Shown in pieces: positions 10,266 through 20,504 of a stretch of DNA of 64,000 bases (position 1 is the stretch's first letter; each line of letters starts with the position of its first letter). Source of the DNA: Haliotis asinina (Eukaryota; Mollusca; Gastropoda; Lepetellida; Haliotidae); contig NC_090281.1 in assembly GCF_037392515.1 (NCBI RefSeq), forward strand, positions 46,910,645 through 46,974,644. Reading direction: 5' to 3'. The translations under genes and the position numbers were made by a program. The notes under the pieces were generated by a model. It worked only from the letters and a program-made list of their open reading frames with translations. It was not told the DNA's origin and did no database searches.

Positions 10266-10500
10266 GGAGTGTTACTGTAGAGAAAAGAACGAGTATAGAC
10301 TGATAGTGTTGATAGTGAATGAATATAGTATGTGTGTAATGAAAAAGGGGTGTACATAGACTGTCTGTGTTGTGATTGAGAGAGTATGGACTGTTTTTAC
10401 TGATAAGGGTTTCCGCCATTATTAGATGCCCTAATATGTCACAATTATACCTTTCTAGTCGCTGTTTAAAATGTGTACAGAGATGAACACTGTTTTACAG

Positions 10501-11696
10501 CACCACCACTGTGTGATCTCCACAACGCCTCAAAGATCGGGGACTTCTCAAGGGTGAACGCCATCTTGTCGCAGAGACGGGCCAACATTGACTGTCAAGA
10601 GTGGATTGGTAGAACCCCCGTGATGTTGGCGGCTCTTAAAGGACGTAGAGAAGTGGTTGAGTCACTTATGACAAAAGGAGCCAGTGTGAAACTGATTGAT
10701 AGATTCGGTATGAACATCCTTCATTCAGCGTGTCTGGGAGGAGATAGAGATGTGATGAAGTATATCCTCTCACTGGACATGACCTACATCGATGTTAGAG
10801 CACAGTGTAAACGAACACCTATGATGCTGGCAGCAGAGAACGGACATAAAGAAGTCGTAGAGTTACTTGTGAATGAAGGAGCTGACATGTCACTTGTGGA
10901 TAAACAACGTAACAACATACTGCATTGTGCCTGTAGGGGAGGGCGTCTGGAGGTGGTGATGTATATAGTGTCACAGAACAAGGTGGACATAAACAGCAGA
11001 GGATGGAAGAAGAAGACACCACTGATGTTGGCAGCAGCAAACGGGGCAAAGGACGTGGTGAAGTTTCTCGTTGAGCATGGGGCTGATTTGTCACTCACAT
11101 ATGCCGGTGGCAGCAACACACTGCACTTGGCCAGCTGGGGAGGACATCTGGAGGTTGTGAAGTATATCGTGTCACAGAACAAGGTGGACATCAACAGTAG
11201 AGGATGGCAGAAGAAGACACCACTGATGGTGGCAGCAGCAAACGGGGCAAAGGACGTGGTGAAGTTTCTCGTGGAGCATGGGGCTGATTTGTTACTCGTA
11301 CATGGCAGCGGTATCAACACCCTTCACATGGCATGTAGGGGAGGGCATCTGGAGGTGGTGAAGTATATTGTCTCCCAAAACAAGGTGGACATCAACAGTA
11401 GGGGGTGGAAAAAGAAGACACCTGTGATGGTTGCAGCCGAAATGGGGAAAAAGGATGTGGTGGAGTTTCTCGTGGAGCATGGGGCTGATTTGTCACTCTT
11501 ACGTGGCAGTGGTAGCAACATCCTTCACATGGCATGTAAGGAAGGGCATCTGGAAGTGGTGAAGTATATTGTCTCACAGAACAAGGTGGACATCAACAGT
11601 AGAGGATGGAAGAGGAACACACCAGTGATGTTGGCAGCAAGTAATGGACATAAGAAAGTGGTGGAGTTTCTCGTTAGTAAAGGAGCAGATCTGTAA
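10501..11696 (+). CDS. Gene 1 exon 3: ankyrin-repeat domain
   Basis: Last coding exon, entered in phase 1 after acceptor TTTTACAG; the split codon gives Ala before PPLCDLHNASK. It encodes about 12 ankyrin repeats of 33-34 residues with classic TPLMLAA...GHKEVVELLV and NILHCACRGGHLEVVKYIV helices. From about 11004 the repeats come as 67-residue pairs (201-bp period, anchors at 11004, 11205, 11406 and 11607), separated by SQNKVDINSRGWKK. Ankyrin repeats are protein-binding scaffolds; no enzymatic domain is seen. The frame ends in TAA at 11694. An apparent Met 28 bp upstream (10473) lies in the intron and is not the start. Function unknown. Confidence 0.85.
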
Positions 11697-12170
11697 CTAG
11701 TGGCTTAAAGAGATGCCAGCTTCCTTCATGGCCTGTCGAGAAGGCAATGTGGACACGATGAATGTATTCTGCAACAGGGGAATGTGGATATCGAGGCCTG
11801 GAACAAAACTCTGCTAAAAAAGTGACATACCAGGGACAAGGCGTCGTTTTGGCTCAATGTGCCCATATTTAATAGACACTGAAGTGTTGAATACACTCCA
11901 AAGATATATTTGAGAGTATTTACTAATTACAAATCTAATCATGTACCCTTTTCCAGGTTGTTAGATATAATCATTTGTACATTCTGGTTGATGTGGTAAT
12001 CGATTCTTGGCATGGTGTCAAGCTATTTTCCGAAACAGCTTAATGATACCTGCTTAATGAAACCGCATAATGCCAGTATAGCTCATGTAACTTACGTTAC
12101 GCTTCTACTCACCATTGTTTAGTCTAATGCTATATTTGTCCAGGATATACTGAACCTCCTTTTACAGTGC
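11697..12170 (+). other. Gene 1 3' region with ankyrin-like relic
   Basis: Conserved with 47454-47880. Just after the stop, another frame reads ASFLHGLSREGNVDTMNVF, which looks like a worn ankyrin repeat, and further on NVDIEAWNKTL. Both paralogues have the same stop and the same relic, so the C-terminus was shortened before duplication. No clear AATAAA seen close by. Confidence 0.45.
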
Positions 12171-12606
12171 TTCAATGTTGATTGGATTCGCCCGGTAGGA
12201 TGTTGTTTACTGACACAGCGTCCCCTACGTCTTCATCATGACACATAAAATGTGTTTCTCAGATAATCTTGAAACAAGTGGGTGAATGAATGAATGAATT
12301 CTGAAACATATTCTTTCGCTTAGACACCAAGTGACCTAACTTGACACTTTGTCTGAACAGGGAGACTATACAGAGGGAGAGGAAACTCCTCGAAAAGCCC
12401 CTGAACACATGCCTCACCTCGTCACGTGAAGAGTGTAGCCGATATAGCGACAGATTAGTATTTGGTTTATTTCCAACACCTGATTAAATTCGACGAGTGT
12501 TGTGGCAACTGAAGTTCTACATGTAGAAGATAAGTTAACTATTTTGTCACTTCAGTTTAGGTCAAATAATTGTTATTTGTGTCAGTATTAGGGCAGTAGA
12601 TTTGTT
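12171..12606. other. No recognisable gene
   Basis: AT-rich intergenic DNA with a short GAAT run near 12285. Nothing else is recognised. Confidence 0.5.
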
Positions 12607-12880
12607 AGTGAGTTTAGTTTTATGCCGCACTCAGCACTCAGCAATATTCCAGCTATATGGCGGCGGTCTGTAAATAATCGAGGCTGGACCAGACAATCCA
12701 GTGACCAACAACATGAGCATCGATCTGCGCAATGGGGAACCGATGACATGTGTCAACCAAGTCAGCGAGCCTGACTACCCGATCCCGTTTGGCGCCTCCT
12801 ACGACAAGCATAGTCGCCTTTTATGGCAAGCATGGGTTGCTGAAGGCCTATTCCACCCGGGGACCTTCACGGGTCGGCAG
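12607..12880 (-). mobile_element. SINE copy 2, fuller length
   Basis: Minus-strand copy of the SINE at 766-980. On the plus strand it begins with the tail remnant AGTGAGTTTAG, then GCCGCACTCAGC, GGCGGCGGTCTGTAAATAAT, the CATGAGCATCGATCTGCGCA segment, GTGTCAACCAAGTCAGCGAG and CTACGACAAGCATAGTCGCC, and ends near GGACCTTCACGGGTCGG. The apparent open frames across it are repeat sequence, not genes. Confidence 0.78.
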
Positions 12881-12984
12881 TAGATTTGTAGTAAAGTTTC
12901 GATATGTACTATTCACTGGTTTCCATTCTCGATTCACCGCGAAGATGAACTAATTTGTGTCGATAAAAAGCTCTCTCACACGTT

Positions 12985-13400
12985 CGTTGAAGTTTTAGCA
13001 GGGAAACATACCATTTGTTGAATGGTATTTGCAAGTAATAGTCAAAATTTCATAATCTAAAAAAAATGTCAGGGTGTGTTTGAAATGTGTGAAAAATGTG
13101 ACCTATCGCTCATTTGATCTGATCCGCCATGAAATCTTACACGGCGTTGTTCGAGTGCTTCTAATTATTATTCTAAAACTTCTTTCACTACACCTTGAAT
13201 ATTTTTGAGAGGAATATACCATTAGGTGAAAGGTGTTTGCAAGTTATACTGATAGTTTTATCATTTTTGAAAAATTGTGAGGGCGTATCCGATGTGAGTG
13301 AAAAATCAAATGACATGACACATCGCCGATCTGATCTGATCTGATGTCCCACTGCTGCTGCTGATGCTTGAGGATTATAGTTCTATAACTTCTTTCGTTC
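12985..13400. repeat. Diverged direct repeat (~205 bp x 2)
   Basis: 12985-13190 and 13195-13400 share the same order of blocks: an AACATACCATT/AATATACCATT segment, a GTATTTGCAAGT/GTGTTTGCAAGT segment, an AAAATTGTGAGGGCGT-like segment, a TCGC...CTGATC segment and an AACTTCTTTC end. This is an old tandem duplication of unknown nature. Confidence 0.5.
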
Positions 13401-13756
13401 TTGTTGACCTGATTATTTGACAAACCTGAACAGTTGGACTTGTTTACAAGACTTTGTGATATTTGTAAACTTTCTGTTTTTTTGAGGGGTGTCTGACAGT
13501 GTCAGTTAATATTTTGTTAATGTTCATGCCATTCCCCACATGCAATCAGATTTCTGAAATAATTGTTAATGTAAACAAAAATGTCTCAAATATATTTTTA
13601 AAATGACAGTTAGTGTTAACGCATGTGGTCTAGCGTTCTTTAACATTTTTTGAGAGGGATGGCCGTGGTGCATCATTTATTCATTCACTCACATATGTAC
13701 CTCTTTCTTTTATTCTTTTCTTAGATCATTATATTAATAACAATAATAAAAATAAT
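13401..13756. other. Intergenic DNA ending in a TAA-rich tract
   Basis: No gene seen. The last 30 bases (13728-13756) are an imperfect TAA/AAT-rich run that abuts LINE B. Confidence 0.6.
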
Positions 13757-13819
13757 GATGTACGCCACTTCGCGGTGGGGCCGATAGGGGAATTTTATTC
13801 CCTGAACCAAACGTACATC
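13757..13819 (+). other. Structured 5' end of LINE B (possible ribozyme remnant)
   Basis: GATGTACG (13757-13764) pairs perfectly with CGTACATC (13812-13819). Inside are CCAC (13765-13768) with GTGG (13775-13778) and GGGAAT (13788-13793) with ATTCCC (13797-13802). The order resembles P2, P3, P4 and P2' of HDV-like ribozymes, and a CCAAA segment precedes the last strand. A P1 5' strand is not present, so either the copy is slightly truncated or this is another structure. Confidence 0.38.
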
Positions 13820-14100
13820 ACCAAGTTAGGGCTGACCCCCCGAAGCTGGTTTCACACTGGGTTACCGACAGACAAGGAGTAAACCATCTTTCAACTCCGC
13901 AGCCCAGTCAGCCTTCCTCCGGTAGTGACACCAACCACACTGGAGATGGGAATTGCCCCAGGGGAAGGCACAGAACCCGACCAAGAATATCTTGGTCACA
14001 ACATCTAAAATCCACACTACTTGAGTGTGCGATGGCGAGTTGATGGCCTGAAAATCCACGCATCGATGGCAAGTCGCTGAAGCTGCATTGGGACAATGCC

Positions 14101-14883
14101 ATGCCCATGTATGCTTACCTGATGGAGCAAAATCTCCGAGATCAACTCCGGCGGCTAAAACACCTCATGCCCCGTGAGCCAGTTCAACCCACAACTGGTG
14201 CCCGTCAGGAACCTTTGCAAGATCCACATGCTCAAGTGGCAGCCGACCCAAAACTTCTTATGGACGTCCGCGTCAAACTCTTTCCTCTTCATGAGAAAGA
14301 GCCAATTGGCCCCGAAATTTTGGACCCTCACTCTTCCTCTTCTTCTGTTGCAGACCTTACCGAAAATCCTGTTTATATTTTGTTTACTTCTATTTATGAG
14401 GAAATTTGTGATTTACCTTTAGAGAAACGGAGGCCAATTAAACAACTAAACATGTCTTTGCCCAAAAATGAAATTGACTTACTTAATGAAATTATCTCTT
14501 TAAAACTTCCTGCGGACTGTTCATTACATGAAGTAAGCTGTTGTGTCTATGCTGCCGCTCGAACCTTGGAGGAGATTCACATAGTTTCCAAAGAGAAGTC
14601 TTCTAATACTAAAAACAATAAACCAAGAAAAATCCGATTTCAAGTAAAATTAACAGAAACTAGAAAATATATTTCCTGGATAGAGCTGTGCCTGAAATTA
14701 AGGTCATCAGGGAATCCCATGTCTAAACGTCAAAAGGTAATTTGGAGAAAATTAAAATTACAGTACAAAACAACAAAAGAAAAGGTACTTCTCCAAATTG
14801 TCGATTCCCTTAAGGCAAAATATAAATTTGGACTGAAAGAAAGAAAAATGGGAAAAGAGAAACAAATTTATCAAACAAAATAA
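14101..14883 (+). pseudogene. LINE B N-terminal region
   Basis: An open frame of 260 codons upstream of the RT, on the same strand. It has no motif I recognise: a mixed N-terminus, a Ser-rich stretch (residues about 85-90), then a Lys-rich C-terminus ending KEKQIYQTK. Its stop at 14881 is about 80 bp before the RT frame (14962) resumes, so it is probably the N-terminal part of the single long LINE B protein, cut by mutation. No zinc finger of the R2/R4 type is evident in it. A separate host gene is unlikely given the position. Confidence 0.5.
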
Positions 14884-14961
14884 ACTATTTAGAAGTAATG
14901 AAAGCAATTTTACAGGCAACTCAAGACAAATGGTGTTAATGAACATGATAAACGGCCTCAC

Positions 14962-16815
14962 ATGGATGCCAATGAAAGGTTCTGGAAACAGTTGTGGTCT
15001 ATACCCGGCAACTGTAACCTGGAGGCACCATGGGTCAGTGATTATGACCATGCAATGCATGAGAAAGTAACTAGGTCGTTTGTCTGTTACATCTCACCAG
15101 ATTGCCTGGAAAGTGTCATTAAAAAGTCCAAATCTAATACAGCTCCAGGGCCTGATGGCATTCAAAACCGGTACTGGAAACTGTTCCCTTGTGTCCAAAC
15201 ACCATTACTTCACTGTTTTAACTCTCTTGTGGACACAGGTGATGTTCCTCCATGGTTCAGCAAAGGTCGCACAATACTCCTTCCCTAAAAGGAGACTTGA
15301 CTGATCCCAAAAACTTCCGCCCTATCACATGTCTAAATACCCAATACAAACTATTCACAGCTTGTTTAAGAAACCTCGTGTCATCTTACTGCTCGTCCAA
15401 TGAGATAATTTACAGAGAGCAGAAGGGGGCGAGAAAGGGATGTTGGGGGTGCAAGGATCAACTTCTTGTACAGAAAATGATTTTGGAAGAGGCTAAGACA
15501 TACCACCGCAACCTCTCCATGTGCTGGATAGACTACAAAAAGGCATATGACTCTGTCCCTCACGAATGGATTCTGAAGTCTCTTCAGTGTATTGACCTCC
15601 CTGGGCGACAACTTGATTTACTCAAGTCTTTAATGAGTTGCTGGTCGACTCAACTTAAGATGTACTCGCAAGGAGAGGTGCAGACTTCGGAATCTATTCC
15701 AATCAGAAGGGGAATTTTCCAGGGGGACTCTTTCAGTCCTTTGCTTTTTTTTGTCTGTCTCTAAATCCTTTGAGTTTTCTGCTCAACAGGGAGGAAGGGT
15801 ACCATCCCGGACCTCCTCAGCACAGATCCCCAACACCTCTTACTCATCTCCTTTATATGGATGACATCGAGCGCCTTGCCAAAGGAGAGACCAGTTTGAA
15901 AGAACAGGTTCTGCTTGTCGAGTCATTCTCTAATGATATTGGCATGACATTTGGACTCGACAAATGTAATACTCTTCATCTGAAACGTGGCAAGGTAACT
16001 AATGATGGATCGGTCAAGTTACAAGTTGGAGGAGTTATTGAGCATCTTGTGGAAGATCAGGCCTACACCTATCTTGGAATGCAAGTTCGAGACAAGCCAA
16101 CAATGCCCAGATTCAAGATAAACTTCGAGCCGAGTATAAATCTCGTTTAAAGAAAATCTGGAGTTCAGAGCTAAATGCTCGAAACAAAGTCAAAGCCACC
16201 AATACTTTTGCTGTGCCAGTCCTCTCCTATTCCTTTGGAGTAGTTGATTGGACAAAACAAGACATCCAGAGTCTTGACCGCCTGACCAGAAGGATCGTGT
16301 CTGATAACAGAACACACCACCCTCGTTCCTCTCGTAATCGTTTATATATGCCAATCAATTCAGGAGGTCGGGGTTTGATTAATGTGGAAGCTCTTCATGA
16401 CAGAATTTTATTGTGTATTTTTGCACTTATTTATTTGTCAGATGATCCTCTGGTGATGCACGTCAAGATTCATGATGAAAGCAAGGAATTCCACAGCTAC
16501 TTTAAGCGTGCCAAGGTTGTTGGACACAATTTGAAATTTGAAGTTGATTTTGTTGATGGCGATGTGCTGCTGGACGGTACAGTGATGGGAGTAAACCACT
16601 TGACGTCTTTCACCAAGTCTGCTCAGAGTCGGTCCTTTGTGGAGAAGCTGTCTGAGAAGCCACTGCTTCGTGTGTATATGCAGTGTGTGGAACAGAACAG
16701 CAATCCAACCGACTCTTTCGCCTGTATAAAGTCGGCTGGTCTCAAATGTGAAACTGAGGGCTTCCTTTTTGCTGCTCAGGACCAGTCACTTCCTACTCGC
16801 AATCGTCAGAATTAA
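14962..16815 (+). pseudogene. LINE B reverse transcriptase, frameshifted
   Basis: RT domain in several frames. Finger motif KSNTAPGPDGIQNRYWKLF is at about 15130-15190; after a frameshift near 15285 follow DPKNFRPITCLNTQYKLF and motif A MCWIDYKKAYDSVPHEW (about 15520-15570). Motif B GIFQGDSFSPLLF (about 15711) is followed by a stop at 15762. Motif C LLYMDDIERL (about 15850) and DKCNTLHLKRGKV follow in the next segment (15770-16150). The thumb and post-RT region is in 16213-16815 (LSYSFGVVDWT, TRRIVSDNRTHHPRSS). The family enzyme makes cDNA by target-primed reverse transcription; this copy cannot. Confidence 0.87.
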
Positions 16816-16844
16816 GAATCCTCAGATTCTTAAAGAAAATATCA

Positions 16845-17486
16845 ATATGAAATGTCGTCTTTGCAATGAATTTACAGAAACTGTCCAACACCTTGTCATT
16901 GGATGCCCTTCCTTGGCACAAACAGCATATCTTAAAAGACATGATGGCATGGCTGGCTTCTTTTATTATCGTCTCCGCCATGCCTGTGGCTTTGACCCCG
17001 AGGTCCATCCATGGTACGACCCTGAACATGTCCAGGGCGTCCTGGAAAATGATAGCTACAAACTTCTCTGCAATAGGCCAATATACAGCCTGAGACGAAT
17101 TCCAGCCAAACAAACCTGATCTTGTCCTTTTTGATAAAACCAATGAAATTATTTATATCATGGAATTTTCTGTCCCTTTTGACAGCAACGTGATTGGCAA
17201 GTTTCAGGAAAAGCATGGTAAATATGCGGACATCGCCTTTGAAATGTCTCACTTGCATCCCAAGTACACAGTCGTCAGGCTCCCCATTGTTCTCGGTGCC
17301 CTTGGTATGGTACCTCCTGATCTCTTGGCGCAGATCAGGAGAGTGCCCGGGTTCTCCACCGGGAGCACAGCCCTTCTGACAATCTGGGTAATGCAGAGGG
17401 CTGCAGTGTTGGGGAGCCTCCATATTCTCCGGAAAGTTCTTGGTGGGCTTCCTGGGAGAAGTCCCATTCGCTGTCTGGGCTGCGTG
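16845..17486 (+). pseudogene. LINE B zinc knuckle and restriction-like endonuclease
   Basis: CRLCNEFTETVQHLVIGC (about 16855-16908) is the CCHC-type motif that precedes the endonuclease in R2/R4-type LINEs. The nuclease signature PDLVLFDKTNEIIYIMEFSV (about 17116-17175) gives the PD-x(n)-E pattern of restriction-like endonucleases; a frameshift near 17110 separates it from the knuckle frame. The frame continues from 17160 through PFDSNVIGKFQEKHGKYADI to about 17450. Such nucleases nick a specific target, here plausibly TAA repeats. Confidence 0.77.
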
Positions 17487-17582
17487 TAGAGGGGGCAAGG
17501 GCCCTGAGCTGATGATGAGCTTGACCAGCCTGACTGTGCCAGGATCACTCAAACCCTCTCTGCTGCATTTCTATCTTAATCT

Positions 17583-17612
17583 GTAAATAATAATATAATA
17601 TAATAATAATAA
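17583..17612. repeat. TAA microsatellite at LINE B 3' end
   Basis: Run of TAA/TAATA units directly after the LINE B 3'UTR. Together with the TAA-rich 5' flank it is the likely insertion target. Confidence 0.85.
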
Positions 17613-17819
17613 TCCAACACCACTATTATATATACAAAATAAGATGTATTCATTCTATGAGTCATGTTAGTTGTAACCATTCACTACTAATTCTAGTATG
17701 TTGTCATAGCATTCCTGTTAGCTACTGGTATCATGTTATAGGATCTGATGGATCATCTTTGATGCTTTTATTTCTAAATGTCGGTTGTATAATGCCCACT
17801 ATCCACTTATCAATAAACA
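17613..17819. other. No recognisable feature
   Basis: AT-rich DNA without frame or repeat that I recognise. Confidence 0.5.
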
Positions 17820-18100
17820 CCTGGCTGTAGGACAAGATTAAAAGCTTTCCATGCATGGAGTCAAGTCTACGTTTTGAAGACGTAATATATTTCTAATACA
17901 CATCATCAGAGCCACAGGCTTTGTCATTTTTAAGATTGTCTATTGCTTTTGATATCTCTTCTGTGTAATGGGTGCATTGAATCTTTTTCGTTGATGTCGT
18001 CGACAGCTTCCTCATCTACAGCCTCGTTAGGGCCGTCGTTAATCTCCTTGAAATAAGCCAAACCCAGAGTAATTTGTTTATCTTTTTCCTTTTTTTCACA
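17820..18100 (-). pseudogene. CR1/RTE-like LINE RT fragment
   Basis: On the minus strand, LGLAYFKEINDGPNEAVDEE is followed, after small frame changes, by EEISKAIDNLKNDKACGSDD. The latter is the finger motif of LINE RTs (ai..Lk..KA.G.D). Only this part of the RT survives. Clade uncertain. Confidence 0.45.
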
Positions 18101-18198
18101 ATAACGAATTTATGACTTCCCAAAATTCTTGTGGCCGTTTTGACGTTTGTTTATGATTTATCAACGTTTCATTTGATTTTTTTGGGTAAAATTTCAAC

Positions 18199-18477
18199 TT
18201 GTATCTTGTGCGTGGTAAGGGTGCTTCGTATCTTGTGCGTGGTAAGGGTGCTTCGTATCTTGTGCGTGGTAAGGGTGCTTCGTATCTTGTGCGTGGTAAG
18301 GGTGCTTCGTATCTTGTGCGTGGTAAGGGTGCTTCGTATCTTGTGCGTGGTAAGGGTGCTTCGTATCTTGTGCGTGGTAAGGGTGCTTCTTATCTTGTGC
18401 GTGGTAAGGGTGCTTCGTATCTTGTGCGTGGTAAGGGTGCTTCGTATCTTGTGCGTGGTAAGGGTGCTTCTTATGTT
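18199..18477 (+). repeat. 27-bp minisatellite, ~10 units
   Basis: Tandem units of GTATCTTGTGCGTGGTAAGG plus GTGCTTC (27 bp), almost perfect: only a few units have TTC-TTAT in place of TTC-GTAT. Because 27 is divisible by three and the unit has no stop, at least four of the six frames stay open through the array (for example YLVRGKGAS repeated). These frames are by-products; I see no promoter or splice evidence for a protein. Confidence 0.96.
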
Positions 18478-18611
18478 GAACCATAACACGTCTTTAGAGT
18501 CATTGTCCAGAATGTCGACGTGTGGAGAGACACTGCTAGACCTCCGGTGTTACAAGGATTCTTTTGCACTTTTCTATTATTCATACACGCATTATATTCA
18601 GAAATCATGAC

Positions 18612-18672
18612 TTTGTGTGCTGGCGATTAGGTGCCTGACTCTGAGGGTGCGGGTTCGAATCCCGGATGGGAC
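18612..18672 (+). other. tRNA-like fragment (SINE head or tRNA relic)
   Basis: GGGTTCGAATCCC is a B-box/T-arm match; it is preceded by GGCGATTAGGTGCCTGACTC, resembling a D-arm and anticodon-arm region. The acceptor stem does not pair well, so a functional tRNA is unlikely. The copy may be the head of a tRNA-derived SINE. Confidence 0.42.
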
Positions 18673-18699
18673 TCAACCGAAAAAAGTACTAGAATTTGT

Positions 18700-19610
18700 A
18701 CTTTACTAAGAAAGTGAAATCCCAAATATGACATATGTTGCCTTCGAGTAATCTTGAAGATACTGCACTAGCAAGTGTGTCACCATCGTTGGAAGTCCAT
18801 CCCTTAAGATAGATTTGTGAGTATCATTAGTGTTTCCTGATATATTCTACTGTCGTTTTGTTTGTGTTAGATCCACCTGTGGTCTTAGAAATATCCATAA
18901 TGAACATAAGAAAATCTGATATTGGGCTAATTTGTCAACATCCATTTTAGCAACAGTAATATCAGATTGTAGGTTTAGTCGAAGTAGTTCAAGAACACAT
19001 TTATTTTTTTCCTGGTTAATGTTATTCATAGAGAGGATTAAACATATAGCCATGTGCAGGATTGGATGTAGTAGATCGTAATTTAGAAATATACTCTAAA
19101 GATAATTTAAGACAGCGTAGTTTTGGGGACGGCTCATCAGACTCAAGACAGAGATCCATTCTTGATGACGAACAGATTCTAGTTTTTATCTAAACTGTGT
19201 GTACAAGCCCCACCATAAATGACGATGCCATATTCAAGTACAGATCGGATCAGGGCACTGTGCAGCTGGAGGAGGTTTTTCTTACCCCCTCTCTATTTCG
19301 AGTTTGTCGCGACATTTAAAATATCAAGTGCCTTCAAGCATTTATCCTTAAAACATTTGATGTGAAGCCTAAAGGCCAAGTGTTTGTCGAGCGTAGCTTC
19401 TTTTATAACTTTAATGGGGTGTCCATCTAAAAATACATCCGGGACCTCGTAAGTAGTATGTTTTTTGCGACAAAAATGAATCAGTTAGTTTTAGATTTTG
19501 AAAAAAAAGTGACGCCATTTTCTGATTACCTTTTCTCAGTTATGTTCAAACACATCAGCAGTTGCCTTTCGGTAGTATGTATGTTTGGTGCCTACATTTG
19601 ACATTTGTAT
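18700..19610 (-). mobile_element. Old, diverged relative of LINE family A
   Basis: Minus-strand remnants of the ORF2 RT thumb to RNase H region in the order seen in family A: RNase H first segment near 18760, LR-type LSL segment near 19090, YGGACT-type segment near 19210, CLKALDI segment near 19330 and the HFCRK-type segment near 19470. It is much more diverged than A1-A12 and full of stops. Confidence 0.62.
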
Positions 19611-20330
19611 AAAATTTACATTGCAGGTATGGGCAACGGATTAAGACACCGTTTTAAGAATGTCTGTTATCTATAGAAATTTTCTTTGTACTTCTGGAAA
19701 CACTGACCATCACTACATTGTGTTACAATGTAAATATCACCTGCATAAAACTCTGTCAAAATGTTTGGTTTGGTATGTTTTAGAAGTATATGATTTTTAA
19801 TTGACAATGATGGCTCTTGACTTATGAAAAGTTAAATTCGTTGGAAAATACTATTCGTGTATTGTTTAGAAAACAGAACACTGAGTTAGTATCAGGTATT
19901 GATGATGTTTGTTTTGTTATAACGCTTTAACTGTGAAATGGTATTGGAAAGATGAAAATTTATAAACCACTAGTTATCTGTCATAGGATGTCACTTATTA
20001 AAAATCTTATGCATTTCACTGAAAAAATATAAGTAGCATATACCCTTAAAAAAGTAAGAGATGTTGCATTTACAAAACTAATAAAATGCATATGATGAAG
20101 CCAAGGGGAAAAACAGATGATAAGAGAAAATTGAAGGAAAATGTGATAATTTATTCCATTCCTGTTTTATCTATGTGGATATATGTTACTTTTTCTCATG
20201 TGCACTGGCATTGGCTGTGGTATATTTGTAAACTGGAATATCCCCCTACTTTCGTGAAATTGAATGTGCACGTGCATACCACGACATCTCTACCACTGAA
20301 ACGGAACACTACTCGCTATATGAACCAAGT
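19611..20330. other. No confident feature
   Basis: AT-rich DNA. A short frame near 19660-19790 (TSGNTDHHYIVLQCKYH) may be another LINE C-terminal scrap, but I cannot support it. Confidence 0.4.
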
Positions 20331-20334
20331 CACC

Positions 20335-20440
20335 AAGACCCCACGTTGCTCCACATTTTGGATGCAATGGCTTGCACTCAACCCGGATTTAAGTCCAGTA
20401 GGACACCGTTTGGACGATATTCAAAGAAGACTGAATGCCC
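20335..20440 (+). pseudogene. Tc1/mariner transposase scrap
   Basis: MQWLALNPDLSPVGHRLDDI matches the W-x-x-x-SPDLSPIEH-x-WD segment near the last catalytic residue of Tc1-like DDE transposases. The Glu/Asp after Pro-Ile is lost (VGH). Nothing else of the element is visible. Confidence 0.45.
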
Positions 20441-20504
20441 TCAGTCACATATATACTTGAAAATAGAAACTTGTGTGATCGATGTGTAAATTTCATATAC
20501 CTCT

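Larger units (their letters stand above)
13757..17586 (+). mobile_element. LINE family B (R4/Dong-like, restriction-like endonuclease)
   Basis: A 3.8-kb non-LTR element, different from family A. It has no APE endonuclease upstream of the RT. Instead it has a zinc-knuckle-like motif and a PD...E endonuclease downstream, the layout of R2/R4/NeSL-type elements. Both ends abut TAA-rich DNA (13728-13756 and 17583-17612), which is the known target preference of Dong/R4-type elements. The protein frame is broken in several places, so the copy is dead. The clade call is inference from domain order and target. Confidence 0.75.

Noticed and set aside
10784..11577. Long antisense open frames opposite the ankyrin exons (also 46237-47334)
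   Set aside because: They mirror the 201-bp repeat on the other strand, are Ser/Thr/Cys-rich and show no independent motif.
12701..12953. Short frames at 12701-12953
   Set aside because: They lie inside the SINE copy and its flank.
14101..14883. Independent host gene
   Set aside because: Position directly upstream of the LINE B RT on the same strand fits the element's N-terminal part better.
18200..18475. Possible CRISPR-like array (27-bp repeats)
   Set aside because: Units are contiguous with no spacers and the genome is eukaryotic.
18131..18610. 159-residue frame with LCVVRVLRI repeats and its alternatives
   Set aside because: By-product of the 27-bp minisatellite, open in several frames at once.
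18612..18672. Functional tRNA gene
   Set aside because: T-arm is good, but acceptor and anticodon stems do not pair convincingly.
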